The translations under genes were made by a program, and so were the position numbers. A stretch of DNA of 64,000 bases from assembly GCF_030581075.1 (NCBI RefSeq), contig NZ_JAUQSW010000001.1, forward strand, positions 797,414 to 861,413, written 5' to 3'. The notes under the pieces are model-generated. The model saw nothing but the letters and a program-made list of their open reading frames with translations, had not been told where the DNA came from and searched no databases. The DNA is from Hymenobacter cheonanensis (lineage in GTDB: Bacteria > Bacteroidota > Bacteroidia > Cytophagales > Hymenobacteraceae). Position 1 is the first letter of the stretch; each line of letters opens with the position of its first letter. Positions 28,138 to 36,424 of the stretch are shown here, piece by piece.

Positions 28138-28210
28138 CCGGCTGTTCACAAGTAGTTAGGTTATTTAGGAAATGCCCCGACACATTTAGCAGCTAGCCCC
28201 GGCCGCGGAG

Positions 28211-28840
28211 CTACTGCGGGGCTAGCTGCTCGCCGGCCAGCACGGGCACCGTGAGGCGGTTGTCGGCGGGCGGCTTGGGGCAGCTATAGTCGTGATTATA
28301 AGCGCAAAACGGACTGTAGGACGCGTTGAAATCCAGCGTCATCTCGGTGGCCTCGGGGGCGGGCACGGGCAAGTCGAGGTAACGGCCGCCGCCGTAGGTC
28401 TGCTGGCCGTTGGTGGGGTCGGTGAAGGGCAGGAACAACTCTTTGCTTTCGCCCTGCTTTTGCAATAAAATCAGCTTTTGGGGCTGGCCGCTCAGCGCAA
28501 ACTCGGCCGTGCCCCAGCGCACGTAGGCATCGGCCGCGCCGCCGGTGAGGGCTAGCGGCAGCGGCGCCAGCCCGGCGGCCCGCGTGAGGCGCGCCACCAC
28601 GCGGTAGGCCGCAGCGGGCTTGAAGTAGCGCAGGCCGCCAAATGCGGGGCGCTGGGCTACCGGGATGGGCGAAGTAGGCGCGGTGCGAAAGGCCGCGTCT
28701 TTCTGCGCCCGGGCCTGGCGCACCTGGGCGGCGTAGGCGGCCGTGGTTTCGGCGGGAGGGCTAGCCGGGCTGCCCGAGAAGCTGTAGACCAACAGCCCCA
28801 CCAGGGCTAGCAGGCCCATTAGCAAAAGAATTTTACGCAT
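28211..28840 (-). CDS. DUF1684 domain protein, membrane-anchored
   Basis: This 209-residue protein has an N-terminal hydrophobic segment (ILLLMGLLALVGLLVYSF) that is either a signal or an anchor, so the bulk should be in the periplasm. The rest matches DUF1684: YFKPAAAYRVVARL, a middle FTDPTNGQQTYGGGRYLDL, and the strongly conserved FNASYSPFCAYNHDYSCPKPP with NRLTVPVLAGE. The function of the family is unknown; members look like small secreted beta-rich domains. It is divided from radC by an 80-base palindromic element. Confidence 0.85.
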   Translation of the reverse strand: MRKILLLMGLLALVGLLVYSFSGSPASPPAETTAAYAAQVRQARAQKDAAFRTAPTSPIPVAQRPAFGGLRYFKPAAAYRVVARLTRAAGLAPLPLALTGGAADAYVRWGTAEFALSGQPQKLILLQKQGESKELFLPFTDPTNGQQTYGGGRYLDLPVPAPEATEMTLDFNASYSPFCAYNHDYSCPKPPADNRLTVPVLAGEQLAPQ

Positions 28841-28843
28841 AGC

Positions 28844-28921
28844 AGTAGCGCCAATTTTGTAGTTCGCGCCCCGGAGAGATGCGACTGGCGCGGGGCAGCG
28901 AACTACAAAGTTCGCGCTACT
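28844..28921. repeat. Nested inverted repeat filling the radC/DUF1684 gap
   Basis: Outer arms AGTAGCG/CGCTACT enclose inner arms TTTGTAGTTCGCGCCCCG (28856-28873) and its near reverse complement (28891-28909). It spans essentially the whole space between two same-strand genes and lacks a T-run. It looks like a REP-type mobile palindrome rather than a terminator. Confidence 0.5.
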
Positions 28922-29676
28922 TATAGCAAGCCCTCGTCGGCGAAGCTGAAGTAGCCGTTGTCGGTATAAATAAGGTGGTCGAGGATGGGCAGGTCCAGAA
29001 AATTGCCGGCCTCTTTCAGCTTCTTGGTCAGGCTGATGTCGGCGCTGCTAGGCTGGCGGTTGCCACTCGGGTGGTTGTGCACCAGAATAATACTGCTGGC
29101 CAGGTTTTCGAGGGCGTGCTTGAAAATAAGCTTGGGGTCGGCCACGGTACCAGCCACGCCGCCGCTGCTGATTTTTTCCTGGCGCATCACCACGTTGGCG
29201 CGGTTGAGCAGGATAACCCAGAACTCCTCGTGCGGCAAATCCTGCAGGGCCGGCCGCACCAGTTGGTAGATGTCGCGCGAGCTGCCGATGGTGGTGCGGC
29301 GGCCCGCGCCGGCCTCCTTGCGGCGGCGGCCCAGCTCCAGCGCCGCCACTACCGAAATGGCCTTGGCCGGCCCCACGCCGGGGTGCCGGCACAGCTGCTT
29401 GATGCTGAGCCGGGCTAGCTCATTCAAATCATTATCAACGGCTTGCAGCATTAGCATGCCCACATCGACGGCCGTGAGCTTGGTGGTGCCCGAACCCAGC
29501 AGAATGGCAATCAGCTCGGCATCGGAAAGGGCGGCGCGGCCTTTTTGCACCATTTTCTCGCGGGGGCGGTCTTCCTCGGCCCAGCTTTTGATGCCGAAGC
29601 TGGCCGGGGCCGCGTAGGGCGCGGCGGGCAGAAAGTCATCGTCGGAATCGGCAGGCAAAGAGGAGCTAGGCAGCAT
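28921..29676 (-). CDS. radC: RadC family JAB-domain protein
   Basis: This 251-residue protein has an N-terminal helix-hairpin-helix-like region (LSDAELIAILLGSGT and HPGVGPAKAISVVAALELG). A C-terminal JAB/MPN domain carries the metal motif VHNHPSGNRQPSSADISLTKKL plus an upstream conserved Glu. The order and length match chromosomal RadC. The historic DNA-repair role is doubtful in this family, and the metal-dependent activity is not defined. It runs opposite to the divergent metallophosphoesterase gene about 115 bases away. Confidence 0.93.
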   Translation of the reverse strand: MLPSSSLPADSDDDFLPAAPYAAPASFGIKSWAEEDRPREKMVQKGRAALSDAELIAILLGSGTTKLTAVDVGMLMLQAVDNDLNELARLSIKQLCRHPGVGPAKAISVVAALELGRRRKEAGAGRRTTIGSSRDIYQLVRPALQDLPHEEFWVILLNRANVVMRQEKISSGGVAGTVADPKLIFKHALENLASSIILVHNHPSGNRQPSSADISLTKKLKEAGNFLDLPILDHLIYTDNGYFSFADEGLL

Positions 29677-29790
29677 AGGGAGGCTAAATTATAGCAACGC
29701 AAGGTAAAGTAAAGCCGCCGCTCGCACGTCAGCCCGCCCGGCCCGGGCCGCTGGCAAACTAAACGCGCGGCTGGCCGTTTGGCTGTTCGT

Positions 29791-31035
29791 ATGCGCAATC
29801 CTGTTGTTCTCTGGAGTTTGTTACTGGCCATTCTGGTGGCCGAAGTGTATGGCTACGTGGCCGTTCGCACTGCTTTTGCCCCCACCACGCCCGATGGCCG
29901 ACGGGGCTTTGCCCTCAGCTACTGGGTACTCACGCTGGGTATTTGGGCGGTGGGCATCTGGGCTATTGCCACGCGCCACAAGGGCGAAAGCGAGCTGAAA
30001 AGCTACTTGTTTGTGCTGCCGCTGGCGCTGCTGGTGGCCAAGTTTGTTGTTATTCTGCCGCTGCTGCTGGAGGATGCGATGCGCCTGGGGCGGTGGGCAG
30101 CGCGGGGCTTCAGCAGCCCGGTGCCGGCGGCGAGCGGGCAGGCGCTCACGCGCAGCCAGTTTATCAGCCGGCTGGCGCTGGGCCTGGGCCTGGTGCCGCT
30201 GCTAGCCATGCTGTGGGGCATGGTGCGCGGCAAAACCGACTACACGGTGCGCCGCGTGGTGCTGCGCTACCCCAACCTGCCGGCCTCGTTCGAGGGCTTT
30301 AAGATTCTGCAAATATCCGACCTGCACACGGGCTCCTTCAATGGCAACACCGAGCCCATGGAGCGGGCCGTGGCCCTGATAAACGCGCAAAAAGCCGACC
30401 TTATCGTGATGACCGGCGACCTCGTCAACAACATTGCCACCGAGGTAGAGCCGCACATTGCGGCGCTGGCGGGCATTACCTCGGAGCTGCCGATTTTCTC
30501 TATTCTCGGCAACCACGACTACGGCGATTACGTGCAGTGGGAAAGCCCGGCGGCCAAGCGCGCCAACCTGCAGCGCCTGGCCCAGAACCACGCCAAAATT
30601 GGTTGGCGGCTGCTGCTTGATGAGAGCCACACCATTCGGCGGGGCGCCGACGAGCTGGCCGTGCTAGGGGTACAGAACTGGAGCAGCCACCCGCAGTTTC
30701 CGAAGCACGGCAAGCTGGCGCAGGCCCACGCCGCGAGCGGCAGCGCGCCCTTCAAGCTGCTGCTCTCGCACGACCCCTCGCACTGGGAAGCGCAGGTGCT
30801 CGATTATAAGGATATTGACCTGACCCTCAGCGGCCACACGCACGGTATGCAGTTCGGCATCAACCTACCCTTCTTCAAGTGGAGCCCGGTGCAGTACTCG
30901 TACCCGCAGTGGGCCGGCCTGTACGAGCAAGGCCGCCAGAAACTGTACGTAAACGTGGGCCTGGGCTACCTGGGCGTGCCCATGCGGGCGGGCTTCCTGC
31001 CCGAAATAACGGTGCTGGAGCTGCGCCGGGCCTAG
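29791..31035 (+). CDS. Membrane metallophosphoesterase (YkuE-like)
   Basis: This 414-residue protein has three or four N-terminal membrane helices (residues ~1-130), then a calcineurin-like phosphoesterase domain. All metal motifs are present in order: ISDLHTG, MTGDLVNN, LGNHDYGD, LSHDPSH and LSGHTHGMQFG. Relatives include YkuE and other membrane phosphoesterases acting on lipid or nucleotide phosphates at the membrane. The ATG at 29791 is used; an in-frame start four codons earlier is possible. It stands alone, divergent from radC. Confidence 0.9.
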   Translation: MRNPVVLWSLLLAILVAEVYGYVAVRTAFAPTTPDGRRGFALSYWVLTLGIWAVGIWAIATRHKGESELKSYLFVLPLALLVAKFVVILPLLLEDAMRLGRWAARGFSSPVPAASGQALTRSQFISRLALGLGLVPLLAMLWGMVRGKTDYTVRRVVLRYPNLPASFEGFKILQISDLHTGSFNGNTEPMERAVALINAQKADLIVMTGDLVNNIATEVEPHIAALAGITSELPIFSILGNHDYGDYVQWESPAAKRANLQRLAQNHAKIGWRLLLDESHTIRRGADELAVLGVQNWSSHPQFPKHGKLAQAHAASGSAPFKLLLSHDPSHWEAQVLDYKDIDLTLSGHTHGMQFGINLPFFKWSPVQYSYPQWAGLYEQGRQKLYVNVGLGYLGVPMRAGFLPEITVLELRRA

Positions 31036-31138
31036 CCGGCGTGGGCTGAGTGCCAGGGGCTAGCAGTAACCCCTGGCCGAGCATTTTCGTTAAAGCGCGG
31101 AACCAAAATACCTGTTCTCCTTAAATCTTCCCTTTCCC

Positions 31139-31822
31139 ATGAAAAATGCCTTGTTGCTGCTGGCCAGCGCCGCTGCCTTCTCGCTGGGCTCGTGCTCGTC
31201 GAACTCTACTTCTACCACGACTACCACCGGCACGCCGTCGGACTCGACGGCCACTACAACTACTACCAGCACGGCCTCGACCGGCCCCATGACGGATGCG
31301 GCCTACCACACCCGTGGCAACCGTATGGCCGACCGCTTTGCGACGAAAATGAAAATCAGCGATGCCGCTACCCGCGAAAAGCTGCGCCAGGCCTATTACA
31401 ACCGCGCCAAGCGCTACGATGCCCTAATGGCCCAGTATAAGGCCGATACGGCTGGCTTCGGCGCCGCCCGCCGCCAGTACTACGCCGATACCGATAAGGA
31501 ATTCCGCACCATTCTGGTGGTGCCCGCGCAGTACAGCGCCTACGAGTCGTCGCGGCCGGACTACGACGAGTCCAACAACCTGGATATCAACGACCAGTCG
31601 GCCGCCGCTTCGAGCGCTACCATGCCTTCGGACAGCAGCTCGATGAGCAGCAGCACCACGACCGAAACCACGACTACCACCACCGAGGAAGCCCCTAGCA
31701 CCATGAGCGGGGCCGATGTGGCCAAGGGCAAGTCGAAAATGACTGATGGCTCAAAAGTGAAAGTGAAAAACGACGGCACCGTAAAAGTGAAGGATGCTGC
31801 CGGCAACAAATCCAAAATGTAG
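31139..31822 (+). CDS. Lipoprotein with Ser/Thr-rich stretches and basic C-terminal tail
   Basis: This 227-residue protein has a lipoprotein signal ending FSLGSC (Cys19). A Ser/Thr-rich linker follows, then a charged helical middle (about residues 55-145, for example ATREKLRQAYYNRAKRYDALM), another Ser/Thr stretch, and a tail of alternating Lys with small residues (SKMTDGSKVKVKNDGTVKVK). I recognise no named family. The Lys/Met tail links it to the small secreted proteins at 34-36 kb. A rho-independent terminator follows 40 bases after the stop. Function unknown; location probably periplasmic or outer-membrane. Confidence 0.8.
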   Translation: MKNALLLLASAAAFSLGSCSSNSTSTTTTTGTPSDSTATTTTTSTASTGPMTDAAYHTRGNRMADRFATKMKISDAATREKLRQAYYNRAKRYDALMAQYKADTAGFGAARRQYYADTDKEFRTILVVPAQYSAYESSRPDYDESNNLDINDQSAAASSATMPSDSSSMSSSTTTETTTTTTEEAPSTMSGADVAKGKSKMTDGSKVKVKNDGTVKVKDAAGNKSKM

Positions 31823-31861
31823 GCACTTGGGCGGCGAAAGCAGCCTGTTTATCTGCAAAAG

Positions 31862-31892
31862 ACCCGCGTCTGCAACGGCGCGGGTTTTTTTT
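31862..31892 (+). terminator. Terminator of the 31.1-kb lipoprotein gene
   Basis: Stem ACCCGCG/CGCGGGT with a 10-base loop, followed by eight T on the plus strand. Confidence 0.85.
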
Positions 31893-31938
31893 GGCTCATT
31901 TAGTGGCAGCTTTACAGAAAAGTTGCGTTATACGATTC

Positions 31939-32637
31939 GTGTTATTGCCGGCAGTTCCTTTCTTTTTCAAGCGCAGCTGGCTGGTTATCGGCTTGCTGCT
32001 CTTGGCTGCCGGGGCAGCCAGGCAGGCTCGGGCGCAGGCCGGTAGCCCCTCACCCACGGTGCGGATAAGCGGCCGGGTATCGGCAGCCGAAAACAAGCAG
32101 CCCATTCCAGGGGCTACCGTCCAGATTCGGCGCACCCGCCAGGGCGTAGCGGCCGGCGCCGAGGGCGATTTTTTCATCATTGCCCTGCCCACCGATACGC
32201 TGGTTTTTCGGGCCGTGGGCTATAAGCAGCACCGGCTGGCCCTCAGCGGCACCACCATTTCGCAATTGGTACTGCAAATACGGCTGGTGCGCGATTCTAT
32301 TCAGCTGGGCGAGGTGCGCGTAGTGGCCGACCGCCCCGACCGTGCCCTCATCAACCGGGCGCTGCGCAACATGAAGCGGCCCACGCCGCCCGTGGTGAAA
32401 GTACCCAAGCGCGCCCCCAAGCCCAAGCCCCTGTTCGCCGTCGATTCTACAGCCCCGAAGGCGGAGGCGCCCACCATCAGCGGCTCCAACGTGGACTGGC
32501 TCTACGACCAGTTTTCGCGCCAGGGCAAGGAGCGCCGCAAGGTAGAAGAGCTGAAAGCCCGCGATGCGGCCGAAAAAGCCCGCCAGCGCCGCGCCGAATA
32601 CAATAAGGCTTTCCGCGACAATCGGGGCTACGAGTGA
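31939..32637 (+). CDS. Secreted protein with carboxypeptidase-regulatory-like domain
   Basis: This protein of about 232 residues has a signal-like N-terminus (LVIGLLLLAAGAARQARAQ) followed by a CarboxypepD_reg-like beta sandwich: ISGRVSAAENKQPIPGATVQI, EGDFFI, DTLVFRAVGYKQHRL. These domains often precede TonB-dependent channels, but no channel follows here. The C-terminal half is basic and helical. The start is uncertain: open frame extends upstream into the T-run of the preceding terminator, so GTG at 31939 is the best choice. It belongs to the common Bacteroidota group of peptidase-associated-like surface or periplasmic proteins; the task is unknown. Confidence 0.75.
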   Translation: MLLPAVPFFFKRSWLVIGLLLLAAGAARQARAQAGSPSPTVRISGRVSAAENKQPIPGATVQIRRTRQGVAAGAEGDFFIIALPTDTLVFRAVGYKQHRLALSGTTISQLVLQIRLVRDSIQLGEVRVVADRPDRALINRALRNMKRPTPPVVKVPKRAPKPKPLFAVDSTAPKAEAPTISGSNVDWLYDQFSRQGKERRKVEELKARDAAEKARQRRAEYNKAFRDNRGYE

Positions 32638-32760
32638 GTTTCAAGTTGGCGACAGCAGCAGGCAGGAGGCATGAGCTGGCGAGCAGACCGGTAGTTGCTC
32701 ATGCCCCCTTCTCAACTCCAAACTAAAACGCGGAGCGTGCTTCTGGCGTAAGCTCAGAAG

Positions 32761-33756
32761 ATGAAAATTGGATATCCCTGCGTGAACGAAACGCTGCCTT
32801 GCAGCGCGGCCGGCACCTTTCGGCTAGCCTCCTACTCGGAGGAGCGGCTGGTGGCTACGGTAGCCGGCAACCTGGCCTGCCTGCGGCAAATTCTGGAGTG
32901 GAATGTGGCCCAGGGCCTGCTTTTTTTCCGCATGGGCTCGGGCATTGTGCCGTTTGGCTCGCACGAGGTTAATACCTTTCCCTGGCAGGCGCACTTCAAG
33001 GCTGATTTTCAGGCGCTAGGCGCTTACATCAGGCAGCACAACCTGCGCATCTCGTTTCACCCCGACCAGTTTGTGGTGCTGAACTCGCCCGACCCGGCCA
33101 TTGTGCAGCGCAGCATTGCCGAGTTGGTGTACCAAGGCTCGATGCTGGATTTGATGGAGCTGGACTCGACGGCCAAGCTGCAAATCCACGCCGGCGGGGC
33201 CTACGGCGACAAAGACGCAGCGCTGGCCCGCTGGACTCATACCTTCCACACCATGCTGCCCGACGCCGTGAAGGCCCGGCTGGTGGTCGAAAACGACGAC
33301 CGCCTCTACAGCCTGCGCGAATGCCTGGGCCTGCACGGGCGCACGGGCGTGCCTATTTTGTTTGATAATTTTCACCACGAGTGCCTCAACCACGGCGAGC
33401 CCATGCGCGAGGCGCTGCGCCTGGCCGCCGCCACCTGGCATCCCACCCACGACGGCGTGCTGATGATGGACTACAGCTCGCAGGCCCCCGGCGAGCGCAA
33501 GGGCAAGCACACCGATACGCTGGTACCCGAGTATTTTCAGGCTTTCCTAGCCGACCTCGATGGGCTAGATGTAGATATGATGCTCGAAATCAAAGACAAA
33601 GAGGCTAGCGCCGTGCGCGGCGCGCAACTGCTGCGGGCAGCGGGCCTGCTGCCGCCCGCGCCCGCTGGCTACGAGCCGCCGGTATTTGCCGACCGGCCCG
33701 CCCCCGCCCCGCCCAAAAAGCGCACGCCCAAGCCCAAGGCCCCGGCGGCGACCTGA
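32761..33756 (+). CDS. uvsE: UV damage endonuclease (UVDE)
   Basis: This 331-residue TIM-barrel endonuclease resembles UvdE/UvsE. It opens MKIGYPCVNETLPCSAAGTF, then shows FFRMGSGIVPFGSHEV, the metal-binding ISFHPDQFVVLNSPD, LQIHAGGAYGDK, VVENDDRLYSL, ILFDNFHHECLN, and MLEIKDKE near the end. These supply the His, Glu and Asp metal ligands. The enzyme nicks DNA 5' of UV photoproducts. A Pro/Lys-rich tail of about 35 residues follows the domain. It stands ahead of a small hypothetical gene 27 bases downstream. Confidence 0.93.
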   Translation: MKIGYPCVNETLPCSAAGTFRLASYSEERLVATVAGNLACLRQILEWNVAQGLLFFRMGSGIVPFGSHEVNTFPWQAHFKADFQALGAYIRQHNLRISFHPDQFVVLNSPDPAIVQRSIAELVYQGSMLDLMELDSTAKLQIHAGGAYGDKDAALARWTHTFHTMLPDAVKARLVVENDDRLYSLRECLGLHGRTGVPILFDNFHHECLNHGEPMREALRLAAATWHPTHDGVLMMDYSSQAPGERKGKHTDTLVPEYFQAFLADLDGLDVDMMLEIKDKEASAVRGAQLLRAAGLLPPAPAGYEPPVFADRPAPAPPKKRTPKPKAPAAT

Positions 33757-33783
33757 CCCGTTTTTCCTTTTCCCTTTTTACCG

Positions 33784-34125
33784 ATGAATGACCTTCTGAA
33801 CGCCACCCTGTCGGGGTTGCAAAACGGCCTGACCAGCTTACCGCTCGGCTCCGCCATGGATAATACGGAAACCTGGCAGCAGCAATTTTTGCAGAGCGGC
33901 CTGCCCGAGCTGCAAGACATTGCCCGCGAGATGGGCAACCTGCAATCGCTGCTCAGCAGCGGCAGCCTGAGCGCCACCGCCATCGGCAATTCGCTGAACA
34001 TGCTCGGCGACCAGACCAGCCAAATCAGCCACAGCGCGCCCGCTGACCTCAAAGCCGACCTGCTGAAACTGGCCGATACCCTGCGCCGCCACGGCCACGA
34101 GCTGCTGGAGCACGCGGCCAAGTAG
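33784..34125 (+). CDS. Small hypothetical helical protein
   Basis: A 113-residue protein with no signal peptide and no motif I recognise. It is mostly predicted helix, with heptad-like LPELQDIAREMGNLQSLLSSG and LKADLLKLADTLRRHGHELLEHAAK. It starts 27 bases after uvsE on the same strand and is closed by a strong hairpin, so it may be co-transcribed with uvsE. Its codon use looks normal for the window, supporting it as a real gene. Confidence 0.65.
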   Translation: MNDLLNATLSGLQNGLTSLPLGSAMDNTETWQQQFLQSGLPELQDIAREMGNLQSLLSSGSLSATAIGNSLNMLGDQTSQISHSAPADLKADLLKLADTLRRHGHELLEHAAK

Positions 34126-34155
34126 CCCACAGGCTGGCTTAGCACCCTAGTAAAA

Positions 34156-34196
34156 GCAAAAGAGCTGGCTTCCAGGCAGGAAGCCAGCTCTTTTGC
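34156..34196. terminator. Bidirectional terminator between convergent genes
   Basis: A perfect 18-bp stem (GCAAAAGAGCTGGCTTCC and its complement) with a five-base loop. A/T runs lie inside the stem ends. It serves the 33.8-kb gene on plus and the 34.2-kb gene on minus. Confidence 0.75.
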
Positions 34197-34221
34197 TGGA
34201 AGGCAGTGCCAACGCGAAAAG

Positions 34222-34503
34222 CTACATCGTGCTCTTCATTTTGTGGCTGCGCTTCTCACTTTTGGTTTTCGTGCCTTTGGTTTTTACCTGCACCTGCGAG
34301 GGCATACCCGAATTAGGGTCGTCGTAGCGCACGGGTGCGCCATTGGTGGCATTGCCGCCCGTAGGCGTGCCGCTTACCGTGCCGCCCAGGCCCACCGTAT
34401 TGGTGCTGCGGGTGGTACTGGGGTTAGAAGTCGGGGTAGTTTGGGCAAAAGCCGCGCTGCTGCCTAGCAGGCAAGCGGCAAGCAGTAATTTCGAAAAAGA
34501 CAT
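34222..34503 (-). CDS. Small secreted low-complexity protein with basic tail (member 1)
   Basis: A 93-residue protein: signal peptide ending AAFAQTTP (cleavage near residue 21), then a Gly/Thr/Asn/Pro-rich middle, then a strongly basic tail VKTKGTKTKSEKRSHKMKST. No family recognised. Three further genes on the same strand within 1.5 kb share a signal peptide ending in AQT and a similar low-complexity layout, which indicates a local paralogous or convergent group. The mature part looks disordered and should be exported to the periplasm or beyond. Confidence 0.7.
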   Translation of the reverse strand: MSFSKLLLAACLLGSSAAFAQTTPTSNPSTTRSTNTVGLGGTVSGTPTGGNATNGAPVRYDDPNSGMPSQVQVKTKGTKTKSEKRSHKMKSTM

Positions 34504-34551
34504 GGCTGAGACAAGGCTAAGGACTCAGGTGCGAAGCACCCTGGCCCGTGA

Positions 34552-34830
34552 TTACATCTTGGTTTTCATTTTGCCGCTGCCATCGGGCATCGTCGACTTC
34601 ATTTTCTTGGTTTTCATCTTCGGCTGCCCGTTGCGCATCCGCTGCTTGTCAGACTCCGAGCGGTCGGTTACGAGCGTGCCTACGCCGCGCGAAGCTTCGC
34701 TTTCGTCGCTGCGCGCCGTGTTGGGTGCGGCCGTGGTAGCGGGCGGGGCCGGGCGGGTAGGGGCAGTTTGGGCCGAGGCGGCCCCTAGCGTAAGCAGGCA
34801 AAGAGCAATAGAAAAAAGAGAGGCTTTCAT
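34552..34830 (-). CDS. Small secreted low-complexity protein with basic tail (member 2)
   Basis: A 92-residue protein: signal peptide ending GAASAQTAP, a Pro/Ala/Thr stretch, a charged segment (SDESEASRGVGTLVTDRSES), then a Lys/Met tail containing KMKTKKMKSTMPDGSGKMK. The tail pattern MPDG...KMKTKM also appears, less regularly, at the end of the M16 peptidase and in the other small proteins here. It lies about 50 bases upstream of member 1 on the same strand. Unknown function. Confidence 0.7.
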   Translation of the reverse strand: MKASLFSIALCLLTLGAASAQTAPTRPAPPATTAAPNTARSDESEASRGVGTLVTDRSESDKQRMRNGQPKMKTKKMKSTMPDGSGKMKTKM

Positions 34831-34887
34831 ACAAGAGAAAAAATAGGGCGAATTGGTCAGGCTTTTACTGCAAAAGGCCGGCCGGGG

Positions 34888-35310
34888 TTATGGCTGGGGC
34901 GGGGTAGTGGCCGGCGTGCCCAGGGGCTGCGGGTTGCGCCGCTGCAGGGCATTGCTGGAGCTGGAGCTGCGGTTGGGCACCACATCGCTCGACTGCCGCC
35001 GCCGCTGCTGCGGAATGAGTGGCTGCTCGCGCACATCGGGCAGGGAGGTGGGCGACTGCTCGGGTGTGCCGGCCACTGGCGCGGTGCCCACCGGCAGGCG
35101 GCTGGGCTGGGCATCGTAGCCCGTGGTGGTGCGCTGCACCTGCGAGGGCCCCTGAATGGTGCTCTGGTTCAGGGCCGGGTTTACCGGCGGCACAGAAGTC
35201 TGGTTTTGCGAGCCGCCGCGCATGGGGGTCGTCGCATCAAAGGGCACGGTTTGGGCATGGGCCACCTGGAGGGCCAACACGCTGCCTAGCAACAAGTAAA
35301 CGCGTTTCAT
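34888..35310 (-). CDS. Small secreted Pro/Gln/Ser-rich protein (member 3)
   Basis: A 140-residue protein with a clear signal peptide (MKRVYLLLGSVLALQVAHAQT). The mature part is low-complexity and rich in Pro, Gln, Thr and Ser, with short Arg clusters (QQRRRQS, LQRRNPQ). It lacks the Lys/Met tail of its neighbours but shares the AQT cleavage site and orientation. The ATG at 35310 is chosen because the signal peptide begins there. No domain recognised. Confidence 0.65.
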   Translation of the reverse strand: MKRVYLLLGSVLALQVAHAQTVPFDATTPMRGGSQNQTSVPPVNPALNQSTIQGPSQVQRTTTGYDAQPSRLPVGTAPVAGTPEQSPTSLPDVREQPLIPQQRRRQSSDVVPNRSSSSSNALQRRNPQPLGTPATTPPQP

Positions 35311-35339
35311 GGTAATCGATGGCAAAGGTTTGTAACCAA

Positions 35340-35373
35340 AAAACTGGCCAGCCTATACAGACCAGCCAGTTTT
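35340..35373 (-). terminator. Terminator of member 4
   Basis: Stem AAAACTGGC/GCCAGTTTT, followed by further T residues on the minus strand, 33 bases past the stop of the 35.4-kb gene. Confidence 0.6.
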
Positions 35374-35405
35374 GAAGCCTTACGCAGGCAGCAGCCAAAA
35401 GGCTA

Positions 35406-35696
35406 CTACATGGTGGTTTTGGTAGTACCGTCGGTCGAGGTTTTCGACTTCATTTTGCTGCCTTTGGCGGCGCGGCGGTTGCTACGCATGGTGCTGCGGT
35501 CGCTGCCCATCGTGCCGGTGCCATTCATGCTGCCGTTGTTCATGGTGCCATTATTCATGGTACCCGTGCTGGGCGTCTGGTTCATGGTGCCCGACGTGGT
35601 AGTACCCGACGTGGTGCTGCCCGGCGTAGTCTGAGCGAAAGCGGCAGTAGTGCAGAGAGCAAAAGCAGCGGCGAGGAAAAGGGACGTGGATTTCAT
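35406..35696 (-). CDS. Small secreted Gly/Thr/Met-rich protein with basic tail (member 4)
   Basis: A 96-residue protein: signal peptide ending AAFAQTTPG, then short repeats of the form GTMNNGTMNNGSMNGTGTMG, then the basic tail RSNRRAAKGSKMKSKTSTDG. The asparagine/methionine repeat is unusual and could reflect slippage expansion at DNA level (ATTCATGGTGCC-type repeats near 35525-35590). First of the four same-strand secreted genes. No family recognised. Confidence 0.7.
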   Translation of the reverse strand: MKSTSLFLAAAFALCTTAAFAQTTPGSTTSGTTTSGTMNQTPSTGTMNNGTMNNGSMNGTGTMGSDRSTMRSNRRAAKGSKMKSKTSTDGTTKTTM

Positions 35697-36424
35697 ATGA
35701 GTATAAGTGAAGATGGGTGGAACACTACCCGTATGGTGGTGGCGCCTTCAGGGACTTATACGGGCCCCTTACCTATTATTGTTGCCTGATTATCAGTCTA
35801 TTTCTTACTCCTCCGGGCTTAAGCCCAACATTACCGCAGGCTCACGCGCTCAGTGCTACCACCTTGGGGAAGTAGGTGCTCCTTCTAAATTTTTAGTGAA
35901 AAATGGCCTGCGCAGGCTTCTCATACCCTGGTCAGCGGCGCTGGATAGCCCTGGTATGGGCCAGCAGCTATAGCACAGAAAAACAGGCATTTGCCAATAA
36001 TCATGCGCGCAGGCTCACCCATTATAATTTGCACTCTTCAAGTAAATACTTCCTAATTTTTATTGAAAAGCTTTCATTTCTGGTAGTTTAGTAAGTTTCT
36101 TGCTGCCTCAAGTTGGGAAGACTATAAACTACCTGGGAAACATGTATTTTCACACTGCTTTTGCCGCTCTTTCTACAGGCTTTTTTTGCTTGCCGGGCTG
36201 AGTTAGCCGGCCGGGGCTAGCGCTGGCTTTCGGGCGAGTGGATGGTATAGTTTGCAGCGGCTGGCTCTTTTGCTACTTCCGCAGATTTTCGGCCGCCGCA
36301 GTACCGCCTTCTTTCGCTATTTTTTCAGCAGTCAAGTCGCTTACCCACCCGGCGATATTTTTACCCAGCATGGCTGGCCAGCTGGCCGCCGGCCGGCGTT
36401 TTTTTGGCCCCCTTTCATTTGGCT
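35697..36424. other. Intergenic stretch upstream of the large T9SS cargo gene
   Basis: About 730 bases, divergent between member 4 and the large surface-protein gene, and more AT-rich than its surroundings. I see no convincing gene, RNA or repeat. It should contain the promoters of both flanking genes, but no exact TAnnTTTG box was found close to either start. Confidence 0.45.

Noticed and set aside
35707..35973. An 88-codon open frame upstream of the large surface protein gene
   Set aside because: No signal, domain or typical codon use; likely chance in an AT-richer spacer.
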